Shown here one piece after another: positions 26,673 through 34,782 of a stretch of 64,000 nt of DNA; the first letter of the stretch is position 1; every line of letters starts with the position of its first letter. The translations under genes were made by a program, and so were the position numbers. The notes under the pieces are model-generated. The model saw nothing but the letters and a program-made list of their open reading frames with translations. It ran no database searches and was not told where the DNA came from. Source of the stretch: Bacteroidales bacterium. GTDB lineage: Bacteria > Bacteroidota > Bacteroidia > Bacteroidales > JAIOZK01. The stretch spans positions 1 through 64,000 of the forward strand of contig JAIOZK010000022.1 in assembly GCA_021740625.1 (NCBI GenBank). The letters run 5' to 3'.

Positions 26673-27712
26673 TATTCATCAGCAGAAACAGGTATGCAAG
26701 AATCACCCAGCACCTTATTTTCTGGGCGGTTTCTTTCCTGGTTTTGTCATTGTATTTTAAAACCGGCAACAAGATCACCCAGGTTGATTTGATCTATACA
26801 CTCTGGTTTCACCTGAGTTTACTGGGTGTGGTATACATGAACACCGCCTTTCTGATCCCGGTTTTCCTGTCCGGGAAAAAAGACCTTGTTTATGCATTTC
26901 TATTCTGTGTCAACATCTTTTTATTTGCCGCACTGAACCATTTTCTTTTCAGCTACCTGATTGATTTTATATTCCCGGGTTATTATTTTATTTCCTATTA
27001 CAACTATGCGGATTTGCTGCTGTTTCATTTCATTTATGCATCGCTCGCAACTTTGCTTAAACTAAGCAAGGCTTGGTTCAGTCTGATGGATACCAAAAAC
27101 AAAATAAATGCGCTGGAAAAGGAAAAGAAGATAACCGAACTCCAGGCCTTGAAAGCCCAGGTTAATCCTCATTTTATGTTCAACTCCCTCAACAATATCT
27201 ATGCACTGTCTTTGAAAAAATCCTCCCGGACTCCGGAAATGATCCTTTTATTATCGGACTTGTTGCGTTATATCATTTATGAAGCTACTGTTGATTATGT
27301 GCCCCTGAAAAATGAGCTGAAAGTGATTGAAGACTACATCCAATTGCAACGGATCAGGTCTGATGAGCAATTAAATATCGGTTATACCGTGGAAGGAGAT
27401 AGCGGAGAAAAAGAAATCGCCCCCCTGCTGTTCCTGCCCCTGGTTGAAAACATCTTCAAACATGGCATCAAGGCTTCGGTTGGTAGTCCCAGTGCCAGCA
27501 TTCGGATCAAAATTGAAGGCAAGATACTTACTGCAGAAATGAGAAATACCATGGATAAAGACCAGAAAAAAGAGGAAACAAAAGGGATCGGACTGGTAAA
27601 CCTGCGCAAACGCTTACAACTCATATATCCTGAACAACATGAAATGAGAATTCAAAATGATAATCAGGAATATTTTCTATTTTTAAAGATCAACAATCTG
27701 AAAGATGCATAA
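26669..27712 (+). CDS. LytS/YehU-type sensor histidine kinase
   Basis: The 347-residue inner-membrane kinase has four predicted TM helices (about residues 12-135). A His_kinase domain follows, with phospho-acceptor His168 in LKAQVNPHFMFNSLNNI, and a degenerate HATPase (LVENIFKHGI, GIGLVNLRKRL). It lacks a periplasmic sensor domain. Its 3' end overlaps the response regulator by eight bases, and its start overlaps the lipoprotein stop. It phosphorylates the LytTR regulator encoded next. Confidence 0.9.
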   Translation: MIFISRNRYARITQHLIFWAVSFLVLSLYFKTGNKITQVDLIYTLWFHLSLLGVVYMNTAFLIPVFLSGKKDLVYAFLFCVNIFLFAALNHFLFSYLIDFIFPGYYFISYYNYADLLLFHFIYASLATLLKLSKAWFSLMDTKNKINALEKEKKITELQALKAQVNPHFMFNSLNNIYALSLKKSSRTPEMILLLSDLLRYIIYEATVDYVPLKNELKVIEDYIQLQRIRSDEQLNIGYTVEGDSGEKEIAPLLFLPLVENIFKHGIKASVGSPSASIRIKIEGKILTAEMRNTMDKDQKKEETKGIGLVNLRKRLQLIYPEQHEMRIQNDNQEYFLFLKINNLKDA

Positions 27713-28415
27713 ACAAGAGATAACGCTTCACTGCCTGGCTGTGGATGATGAACCTCTTTCATTGGAGGTAATTGAAAAATATATTTCGGAGATCAGTTTT
27801 TTAAAACTTGATGCAAAAGCACAGAATGCCATCGAGGCAAGCGAAAAGCTGCATCAATATCCATTCGACCTGATTTTCTTGGATATCAACATGCCTAAAA
27901 TCAGTGGAATAGAATTTCTGAAATCATTGCAGGAAAACCACTTGATTATATTTACGACAGCTTATCCGGAATTTGCCCTTGAAGGATTTGAGCTGGATGT
28001 AGTGGATTACCTTCTAAAACCCTTTTCTTTTGCCCGCTTCCTGAAAGCTGTAAATAAAGCCTATACGCTTATTGAGCAAAAGGAGCTTGCAAGCGGACCT
28101 GCTCAAAGCTTCATCCTTGTCAAATCGGATAAAAGGCTCCACAAGATCATGCGAAACGATATTGTTTACGTAGAATCAGCAGGAGATTATGTCAAAGTAG
28201 TTGGCCTGCAAAAAACCATCGTTACCCATGAAACCATGAAGAACATGGGAAAAAAACTTGATGATAACTTTATCAGGATCCATAAGTCTTTTATCATCAA
28301 CAAAAATAAAATTGAATTCATCGAAGGAAGACAGGTCAAAATTGCAGGGGAATATGTTCCTGTCGGTGATTCCTATAAAAAAACCTTTTTTAATAATATT
28401 GGATACAAATCCTGA
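27705..28415 (+). CDS. LytTR-family response regulator
   Basis: The 236-residue protein has a receiver domain (acidic pair VDDE at 14-16, phospho-acceptor Asp60 in FLDINMP, TTAYPEFALEGF, KPF) and a C-terminal LytTR DNA-binding domain (VKSDKRLHKI, VYVESAGDYVKV, FIRIHKSFIIN). It is the partner of the kinase encoded just upstream. Its likely target is nearby, possibly the lipoprotein gene that follows, but no direct-repeat LytTR site was identified. Confidence 0.9.
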   Translation: MHKQEITLHCLAVDDEPLSLEVIEKYISEISFLKLDAKAQNAIEASEKLHQYPFDLIFLDINMPKISGIEFLKSLQENHLIIFTTAYPEFALEGFELDVVDYLLKPFSFARFLKAVNKAYTLIEQKELASGPAQSFILVKSDKRLHKIMRNDIVYVESAGDYVKVVGLQKTIVTHETMKNMGKKLDDNFIRIHKSFIINKNKIEFIEGRQVKIAGEYVPVGDSYKKTFFNNIGYKS

Positions 28416-28472
28416 TCCTGAATTCCGTTTATAAAACAATAATTTTGTATTAACTTTATCGTGCAAAAACTG

Positions 28473-29216
28473 ATGAGCAAAAGACTGTATACCGGAATAA
28501 TAGCCTCATTTATGATCATTTTACTGATCACTTCATGCCTTTCTTTTGATTCGGTGATACAGCCTACGGATGCCATACCCAACTCATCATTCCAGGTAGA
28601 GATTGCTGTGAGAAGTAGCGGCGGACTGATCCCTTCATCCGCTTATTTTGGTGTTGCTTTGCCGGAAGGATGGCTTGTACAGAACAACCGCTTTCCTTTC
28701 ACCGGAGATTTTCAGGGAAATATATATTATAGTTCTGCCCTGACCTACCAGATGGAACAATTGCAGCCTGCTGCTTCCGGATATTACTGGTGGGTAGGAG
28801 AAAGCGCTGCCACAACTTCTGCCACAGATGACCGCTATATAGGCACCATGACCGTACTGACGGATGAAAAAGAAGGCAGCTTTTACCTGGATTATATGAT
28901 CGGCAACAGCAACGACGGGCTGAACCAGGATCAAAGCAATAACCACAGGGTTACCGTAGTTGCAACAGATCTTGACGAGCTTGCAAAAGAAAACATCCGA
29001 ATTTATGCAGCACAAAATCACCTGAATATCAAAACTCCGTCCATGAATAAAGCCAAAGAAGTCATGATCTACACCTTAACCGGAAAACTTATCAGTTATC
29101 ACAGAAACGGGAACCTTACTTCATTGCCATGCGGACATATTCGTGAAAAGCTCGTTATCGTGAAGCTGAAAATGGAAAATGATAGTTTTGTTATGCGTAA
29201 AGTCCTGTTACAATGA
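28473..29216 (+). CDS. Lipoprotein with beta-sandwich domain and degenerate sorting-like tail
   Basis: The ~247-residue protein has a lipobox (LLITSC). A beta-rich domain (SFQVEIAVRSSGG, FGVALPEGWLV, YYWWVGESAATTS) is followed by a C-terminal ~75 residues shaped like a T9SS type A sorting module (IRIYAAQNHLNIKTP, KEVMIYTLTGKLI, VMRKVLLQ) but without the YPNP motif. A lipoprotein anchor and a T9SS-like tail together are unusual. The start ATG follows a weak TAACTTTA -7 element at 28451. It lies 57 bases downstream of the LytTR gene and may be regulated by it. Confidence 0.6.
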   Translation: MSKRLYTGIIASFMIILLITSCLSFDSVIQPTDAIPNSSFQVEIAVRSSGGLIPSSAYFGVALPEGWLVQNNRFPFTGDFQGNIYYSSALTYQMEQLQPAASGYYWWVGESAATTSATDDRYIGTMTVLTDEKEGSFYLDYMIGNSNDGLNQDQSNNHRVTVVATDLDELAKENIRIYAAQNHLNIKTPSMNKAKEVMIYTLTGKLISYHRNGNLTSLPCGHIREKLVIVKLKMENDSFVMRKVLLQ

Positions 29217-29313
29217 AAGCCTGAATACCATCTAAATTTTTAAGCAAAGATGACAAGATTCCACACAAATACTGCTTATGGTTTATCATCAGTTACCTCG
29301 TGAGTAGTTGGTG

Positions 29314-30456
29314 TTATGCAGTTTTAGCCGGTATTATAATGGAAAAAGTAGTTCCCTTGTTTACTTCCGAATCTACTTCTATCCTAAAATCATGAGCATC
29401 CAGAATGCGTTTAACGATGCCCAAACCGAGCCCAGTTCCCATTTCACCGTTCGTACCGCTTTTATGTTCCTTTACATAACCTGAAAACAACTTGCTCAGT
29501 ACCTCAGCTTTTATTCCGACCCCGTTATCCGAAATTTCCACAAACTTATTGTTTGCGTCCATTTTTGATCTGATCTCAATGCGACCATTGGGTGGTGTGA
29601 ATTTTATCGCGTTAACCACAAGATTTGTCAGGGCCTGCATAATCAGCGATTCATCGGCCCGGAAGCTGAAATTATCATCAATCTTAATGACCAGACTGAT
29701 ATTTTTTTCACTGGTTTTTTTCTCAAGCCTGCTTCTAATGAGACTAATCATTTCTTTCAGATTCAACATTTTAAGATCAAGGTTAAATTTACCCAACTGA
29801 AGATTTGACCAGTAATACAACTTTTCATTGTATTCCAGCAAAAGCTTCATGTCTTTGTTAACATTCTCAACAAAATCTAAGTAGATTTCCCCTACATTCT
29901 CTTTGAACTCCTCATCAGCCAGCATCATATTGGTAATGGAAACCACAGAAGAAACAGGTGATCTCAGGTCGTGAGAGACGATTGAAACAAATTGATTTTT
30001 AAATTTCAGCAATCGTTCCAGTTCTTCTTTGGCCCTTTTGATCTTTTCTGTTGCAAGTTTATTTTCACGGCCAATTTGCAAAAGTTCTTTGTGTTTATAA
30101 AGACTACCTTCATGAGAAATGATCAGCAAGTACAGATCTTCCTTGAGATTCAGGCCGATGGCCTGCAGATATTTTTCCTCACCCGCTTCATTCTTTTCAG
30201 TCCATATGTCGGAATAGATCCTGACATTTTTAACCGCATCCGTTTCCTGCAATTGTGGTATAAAAATCTCAAGATATGGGAAATATTGACTGATATCAAT
30301 TTTCTCAGATAATAAAGTAGGTTGAATAAAGGCGTTAATCCAATCTGGTGCCGGATTGATCAGCCGGAAAATATTCCCTTCTTCGCATTCAAAGGCCGCA
30401 ATATCCATTTGCTGCAGAAGAACAGCATGAAGATCTCGCTTATCTTTATATATCAT
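29314..30456 (-). CDS. Cytosolic sensor histidine kinase (PAS-like + HisKA + HATPase)
   Basis: The 380-residue kinase has no TM segment. The N-terminal ~115 residues are PAS-like, and a coiled-coil linker follows (LLQIGRENKLATEKIKRAKEELERL). The HisKA H-box has His162 in SIVSHDLRSPVSS. The ATPase has the N-box NLVVNAIKFT, G1 DNGVGI and G2 GTGLGLGIV. It is the last gene of the GTPase operon and overlaps the preceding PAS-like gene by 11 bases. There is no response regulator adjacent, so the phosphate acceptor must be elsewhere. Confidence 0.88.
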   Translation of the reverse strand: MIYKDKRDLHAVLLQQMDIAAFECEEGNIFRLINPAPDWINAFIQPTLLSEKIDISQYFPYLEIFIPQLQETDAVKNVRIYSDIWTEKNEAGEEKYLQAIGLNLKEDLYLLIISHEGSLYKHKELLQIGRENKLATEKIKRAKEELERLLKFKNQFVSIVSHDLRSPVSSVVSITNMMLADEEFKENVGEIYLDFVENVNKDMKLLLEYNEKLYYWSNLQLGKFNLDLKMLNLKEMISLIRSRLEKKTSEKNISLVIKIDDNFSFRADESLIMQALTNLVVNAIKFTPPNGRIEIRSKMDANNKFVEISDNGVGIKAEVLSKLFSGYVKEHKSGTNGEMGTGLGLGIVKRILDAHDFRIEVDSEVNKGTTFSIIIPAKTA

Positions 30457-30778
30457 TGCTCTTGGGGTTGTTTAAATATTCCTGATTTCTCTCCTGGGAC
30501 TTCTTCTTCAATTCCAGGGCATTTTTAGTATTATCGATCATCAAGGCAAAAATATGTGAAGCATAATGTTCAAGATAAATATTTACCCAGATACCTGTTT
30601 CCGTTTGTATGTTTGGCAGAAAGATATTCTTTCTCGACAGCGGAAATAAAGCAGCAAAAGGAGGCAGGTATTCCAGGAGATCACCTTTTTTCAGTTCTCT
30701 TCCGAAGAATTTTACCGGATCTCCCAAGATAACCAGTATCTCGCCTTTGTTTGTCCCCCTGATATAAAGTGATTCCAT
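30446..30778 (-). CDS. Stand-alone PAS-like small protein
   Basis: This ~110-residue soluble protein resembles the N-terminal sensor part of the kinase encoded next (LPPFAALFPLSR then TETGIWVNIYLEHYASHIFALMID, compared with FPYLEIFIPQLQ then YLQAIGLNLKEDLYLLIIS). I infer a PAS-like fold without an output domain. The ATG at 30778 is 20 bases after the GTPase stop; a TTG three codons earlier is less likely. Its 3' end overlaps the kinase gene by 11 bases. It may link the GTPase to the kinase. The fold is inferred from pattern only. Confidence 0.55.
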   Translation of the reverse strand: MESLYIRGTNKGEILVILGDPVKFFGRELKKGDLLEYLPPFAALFPLSRKNIFLPNIQTETGIWVNIYLEHYASHIFALMIDNTKNALELKKKSQERNQEYLNNPKSNDI

Positions 30779-30798
30779 ATTGTTCAAGTATTCATGCT

Positions 30799-31314
30799 TC
30801 AGGCGGGATTTTTTCCTTGTTGCCCCAGCATTTTACGGGCTATTTCATCGAAAGCCTCTTCAACCCGGTAATCTTCCTTTGCACTGGTCTCGATGATATG
30901 CCATCCGTTTTCGCTCAATTGCTTGATCTCGCTTTGTGTGAGCTCCCATTCCTTCTTAAGGTCTGATTTATTGATCAAAGCAATCCAGGGGGCATTTTGT
31001 GTTGCATCAGAAGCCATTTCCTGGATCTTTTTCCCAACTTCCAGTGTATTTTTTCTCGTACCGTCGATCACAATGAAGTATCCCGAGGCCCCCATCAGGT
31101 AACTCGATTTTATTTTCTGGAATTCGTCCTCTCCATGGATGTCCCAGAGGATCATATTGACCTCCCTGCCATTTACTTCCACTTTTCTCTGGTCGATCTT
31201 CACCCCGATGGTTGTCTGGTATTTTTCTGAGAAAATACTGTTTACATAGCGCTGCACCAGACTGGTTTTTCCAACTGCAAAAGCTCCAAGCATGCATATT
31301 TTTTTCTTGATCAT
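30799..31314 (-). CDS. Rab/Rup-like small Ras-superfamily GTPase
   Basis: The 171-residue eukaryote-like small GTPase has all G motifs: G1 GAFAVGKTSL (10-19), G2 Thr35 in YQTTIGVKI, G3 WDIHGEDEF (57-65), G4 NKSDL (115-119) and G5 ETSAKE (142-147). The position of Ras Gln61 is Glu62, and Ras Gly12 and Gly13 are Phe12 and Ala13, so intrinsic GTP hydrolysis is probably low. There is no C-terminal prenylation motif. It resembles prokaryotic Rup/Rab-like GTPases, not MglA. It overlaps the upstream gene by four bases, the core of a five-gene signalling operon. Confidence 0.88.
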   Translation of the reverse strand: MIKKKICMLGAFAVGKTSLVQRYVNSIFSEKYQTTIGVKIDQRKVEVNGREVNMILWDIHGEDEFQKIKSSYLMGASGYFIVIDGTRKNTLEVGKKIQEMASDATQNAPWIALINKSDLKKEWELTQSEIKQLSENGWHIIETSAKEDYRVEEAFDEIARKMLGQQGKNPA

Positions 31315-33035
31315 TTTTCCTCCACATTTATTTGCATATCAATAGATACCGACCTTGGAGATAATTCGGAAGAAGCTTCATCTTCATAAAGACGAACGTC
31401 TGTACTGATCAGTTCGGGACGAATACCCATATCGATCAGATAATCCCTGATGATATTGGCCCTTCTCAAAATAAATTCTTTGTTGCTTTCCACATTGCCT
31501 GCACTCAGGGTGTAACCGATCAGTTGTACTGTAAAATCGTGGTAATCGGCTCCTTTTTCCAGCATTTCCCTGATGATGTCTCTCAATTTTTCAAGCTTTT
31601 GCATTTTTACCGCATCGAGATCAGTGATTCCGTATTCATAATTAAAAACAAACTGATCGATGTTTTTTTTATATGACTGATAATTAACTCCTCCTGTAAT
31701 TTCCAGGCTGTCGGCGTTCAGTTTATCTACTCCCAGAATTTCATAATATGACGCCCTGGCCTGATCCAGCCATGCCTCTTTGCTCTTCCCTTTCAGAAAA
31801 AGCACACCATTTTCGTAGGAAAGTTTCACGGCCTTGGGCGGATTCAGTTTCAGAATAGCCCGCTTTATGATGAAAGCCGGTTGCAAAGAATAATAGTACT
31901 GCCAGTTGGAATTTATGTCGCCAGCCTCAAATCCATAATCGGCAGTGAATTTATCCGGATTTTTGGCAAGCGGGTCGCGCATTCCGACAATCGTGCGCAT
32001 TCCTTCTTTTTTTCCTTCATTCGTAATTACGACACCCTGCATTTGTTTTACCTTGTCCAGGTATGAGTTCCACCTGATCTCCTCATCGATATATAAAAAC
32101 AGCCAGTATCCTAACAAAACAAACAGAATTGCAAAAATTATAATTACAATTACAGGTTTTTTCTTTTTCGTCCGGCTTTGTTTTTTCAGGCAACTTTCGA
32201 TATGCGAGTGATCCTTGTCAAAAACTTCGGTATCTCCATCGAAATGGACCAGTGCCCGGCGAAAGTCAAGGTGTATATTTTCAAGAGCCTGCTGAAACAA
32301 TTCCCTCAATTCGGCAGGGGGATTTCCCTCCACAATACCGGCAAGAATGGCATGGGGACCTTGCTCCACCCATACCGTAAATTCTCCCACCTGGACGGTT
32401 TGTATTTCCTGATCCTTTTTCACATCAAAGGAATCCCGGACAAAATCATTAATAGCCGTAAGCATGGCTCCAACCATGTCGGGATCTTTGTGGGATACCG
32501 ATTCGTCTATTTCATGTTGCAACAATATTCCGGTGCGCCGGTGAATCAGGAATACCTGACGAACACGGTATACAAGGATATGAGACAAAACGATATCACT
32601 GTATGTGCGCCTGGAAAATGCTGCCTGCAAGCGCCAACTCAGCCTTTTGGGTGAAAAACTATTTTCCAGGGCCGTATTCAGCGACTGGATCATTTTTTTC
32701 AGGTCTTCACTGACAGCCTTTCGAATGGCAGGGCCCATGATGGGAAAAAGCGCATCGGCCAGCTTGTGGGGATTCTTCAGAACACTAGATTCTATGGCTT
32801 CCTCAACGATGGGCAGCAAGGTTTCGGGCAATATAATCCTTTTCTCAACCAGTTGCTTGATTGAAAGCGGGATTACAGTACTAATGTCTTCTGCAAAGGC
32901 ATCAACATCATGCAGCCAGCGCCTGACCTTTTCCAGTTCACGCGATTCCATCCCTGTAAGCAATTCACGCAATTCATCCAAATCAAGATCAGGATGCTGC
33001 CCAGGTATACCATATTCTTCGTTTCCTTCAAGCAT
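31311..33035 (-). CDS. One-TM protein: longin/roadblock-like cytosolic part, OmpA-like periplasmic part
   Basis: The 574-residue protein has three parts. A helical N-terminus (~residues 15-130) leads into a segment (~155-265) with the pattern of longin/roadblock domains: VYRVRQVFLIHRRTGILLQH, then MVGAMLTAINDFVRDSF, VGEFTVWVEQGPHAILAGIVEG, and LENIHLDFRRAL. A single TM (~294-316) follows a KKKK stop-transfer. The periplasmic part has a BON-like stretch (VKLSYENGVLFLKG) and an OmpA-like end (ILRRANIIRDYLIDMGIRPELIS) that may bind peptidoglycan. Longin/roadblock domains commonly regulate small GTPases, so it is the likely partner of the GTPase it overlaps by four bases. Confidence 0.75.
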   Translation of the reverse strand: MLEGNEEYGIPGQHPDLDLDELRELLTGMESRELEKVRRWLHDVDAFAEDISTVIPLSIKQLVEKRIILPETLLPIVEEAIESSVLKNPHKLADALFPIMGPAIRKAVSEDLKKMIQSLNTALENSFSPKRLSWRLQAAFSRRTYSDIVLSHILVYRVRQVFLIHRRTGILLQHEIDESVSHKDPDMVGAMLTAINDFVRDSFDVKKDQEIQTVQVGEFTVWVEQGPHAILAGIVEGNPPAELRELFQQALENIHLDFRRALVHFDGDTEVFDKDHSHIESCLKKQSRTKKKKPVIVIIIFAILFVLLGYWLFLYIDEEIRWNSYLDKVKQMQGVVITNEGKKEGMRTIVGMRDPLAKNPDKFTADYGFEAGDINSNWQYYYSLQPAFIIKRAILKLNPPKAVKLSYENGVLFLKGKSKEAWLDQARASYYEILGVDKLNADSLEITGGVNYQSYKKNIDQFVFNYEYGITDLDAVKMQKLEKLRDIIREMLEKGADYHDFTVQLIGYTLSAGNVESNKEFILRRANIIRDYLIDMGIRPELISTDVRLYEDEASSELSPRSVSIDMQINVEEK

Positions 33036-33061
33036 GCTTAATGGATATTAATTTACCGGCA

Positions 33062-33586
33062 TCATTCGGTTTTGTTTAATTCATCGGATAGCTGACTGAG
33101 CAAAGTAGCCAGGTTATTTTTAACCACCATTTTCTCCTGCAGCTCACTTACCTGCTTGTCTAATTTTGCATTAAACTCTTTGGATAATACATCAATATTT
33201 TTTTGCAGCTCATTTTTATACTTTTCATTGTTTTGAACGGCCTTCTCAACTTTCTGATCAATTTCTTCGAACTGTTTATCAACCTTGGCCCTGAATTGTT
33301 CAAGTTTTTCTTCAAGCCTGCTGTTCGAATTGTCGAGTTCGTGCTTCAGTTGGGTGATCTTTTGGTTTAATTGTTCTGTCTTCTCATCCGTAAAAGACTC
33401 AAAGTAAACTTTAAGCCTTGTTAGGTCAGCACTTGCCTTTACATGGTTATCTCTGATATTCTGCTGGAGATCATTCAGGCGGGTTTCAATTTCTTTAAAT
33501 TCCCGCCCCATCAGAATTTCTCTTACACGCTTAATTTTTTGTTCCCCACTCTGACTGGTTTTCCTTTTCGAACCTGTAAATGCCAT
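33062..33586 (-). CDS. Coiled-coil protein of the GTPase operon
   Basis: This 174-residue protein is soluble and almost entirely helical. The first 30 residues are basic (GSKRKTSQSGEQKIKR). Long heptad-rich stretches follow (DLQQNIRDNHVKAS, QLNQKITQLKHELDNSNSRLEEKLEQ, QNNEKYKNELQKNIDVLSKE). No enzymatic motif is visible. It is the first gene of the operon, 26 bases before the OmpA-like gene. A scaffold or effector role for the GTPase is inferred from context. Confidence 0.75.
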   Translation of the reverse strand: MAFTGSKRKTSQSGEQKIKRVREILMGREFKEIETRLNDLQQNIRDNHVKASADLTRLKVYFESFTDEKTEQLNQKITQLKHELDNSNSRLEEKLEQFRAKVDKQFEEIDQKVEKAVQNNEKYKNELQKNIDVLSKEFNAKLDKQVSELQEKMVVKNNLATLLSQLSDELNKTE

Positions 33587-33621
33587 ATGTTCCCCTTCAA
33601 TTATATTGATGCTTGAGAAAA

Positions 33622-33629
33622 TAAAGATA
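33622..33629 (-). promoter_or_regulatory. Possible -7 promoter element of the GTPase operon
   Basis: Minus-strand TATCTTTA fits seven of eight positions of TAnnTTTG, 36 bases before the first ATG of the operon. Confidence 0.35.
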
Positions 33630-33663
33630 TAAAAATACGAATTTATTCATACAAAAGAGCTTG

Positions 33664-33711
33664 CCCAAAATGACTGCCATGGAAGTATTTCGACAAGCTC
33701 CATGTTTTGGG
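33664..33711. repeat. Imperfect inverted repeat between two minus-strand genes
   Basis: CCCAAAA ... CATGG and CCATG ... TTTTGGG form a nested dyad with an asymmetric internal loop, 12 bases beyond the SRPBCC gene stop. It lacks a clear T-tract, so a terminator role is only possible. Confidence 0.3.
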
Positions 33712-33722
33712 GTTAAGAATGA

Positions 33723-34709
33723 TTATTTCACCGGAAAATAAATATTTGTGGTCCATTTGGAGGTATCAGGCTCCTGCATGGGGTCGGTGACATACATTTC
33801 CATGGGTGCACCATTCATTTGCAGGCCAAATTCGGCAATGTATTCCTCCAGCGCTGTATAAGTTGATTCCATTTTGTCATAAGGACCTTTGTATACAGAC
33901 ATTACAGCTTTTTTAGGCTCGATGACATAATAATCAATTTCCTCATTGCCCTGTACTTCCCTGTCAACCGGAAAGCCACACCTTGTATATGTATAGCCCT
34001 TTTCAGGATCCCAGGATAGATATATGCAAAAAGGATAGCCCGACATTTTCAGTCTTTTGGCTTTGGCAAACTTCTCCATTTTGCCGAAAAAAAGATCCAT
34101 CTTTTCAGCCATCTCACTGAAGTAGACAGTATCTGTCATCGTGATGGTTTTCATTTCCTCAATTTTTGTAAGGATTACTTCAGGATAAGGAGGAAGTCCT
34201 TCGGCATATTTTTTCAGTTGTTCGAGTCCATTCTGCAAGGAAGATTCCATCATCATTTTAAAAACGATTCCCAGGTAACGTTCCATGGGATAAGACAGGT
34301 TCTGAAACCTGATCCCCCAGCTCACCTCCGTGTACCCATTTTCCTCAACAAAAGTCCAGTTACCATTCACTTCATCATCTTCCATCAAATCAACATTGGT
34401 TTTAATACTTTGATAGGGCACACTTTCTATAATGGTCAGGCTGCCGCTGTCTCCTTCCATATTCCAGGTTTGCATGGCACCAACTCCTGTTTTCTCACCC
34501 ATGTAAACGATTTCCATGGCCGGATCCTGAAAAGGAGACCAGTGATCCCAGTTTTCCATGGTATTTACCTGCTTGAATACCGTATTGGCCGGGGCATTTA
34601 CCCTAACACTTGCTTTCACTTCTGTATTTTTTGGGAGGAAAAGAGCAACAATAAAAAACAATACAATCAGTATAAGAATGATAATTCCAATAACTTTCAG
34701 TGCTTTCAT
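33723..34709 (-). CDS. Membrane-anchored SRPBCC + GyrI-like ligand-binding protein
   Basis: The ~328-residue protein begins with one TM segment (VIGIIILILIVLFFIVALFL). A START/SRPBCC polyketide-cyclase-like domain follows (VRVNAPANTVFKQVNTMENWDHWSPF, GDSGSLTIIES, TEVSWGIRF). The C-terminal part is GyrI/AraC-effector-like (YTYTRCGFPVDRE, MSVYKGPYDKMESTYTALEEYIAE, MEMYVTDP). Such proteins bind hydrophobic small molecules, and the ligand is unknown. The start MKALKVIG is set by an exact -7 element at 34742-34749. A 51-residue longer frame would begin upstream of it. Confidence 0.75.
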   Translation of the reverse strand: MKALKVIGIIILILIVLFFIVALFLPKNTEVKASVRVNAPANTVFKQVNTMENWDHWSPFQDPAMEIVYMGEKTGVGAMQTWNMEGDSGSLTIIESVPYQSIKTNVDLMEDDEVNGNWTFVEENGYTEVSWGIRFQNLSYPMERYLGIVFKMMMESSLQNGLEQLKKYAEGLPPYPEVILTKIEEMKTITMTDTVYFSEMAEKMDLFFGKMEKFAKAKRLKMSGYPFCIYLSWDPEKGYTYTRCGFPVDREVQGNEEIDYYVIEPKKAVMSVYKGPYDKMESTYTALEEYIAEFGLQMNGAPMEMYVTDPMQEPDTSKWTTNIYFPVK

Positions 34710-34741
34710 AATAAAGATTTTTGGTTTTGATTGATATACAA

Positions 34742-34749
34742 CAAAGATA
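34742..34749 (-). promoter_or_regulatory. -7 promoter element of the SRPBCC gene
   Basis: Minus-strand TATCTTTG is an exact TAnnTTTG match, 33 bases upstream of the ATG at 34709. Confidence 0.6.
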
Positions 34750-34782
34750 CTAAGCTGTGGAGGGGAAATGCAAAAAAAGTTT

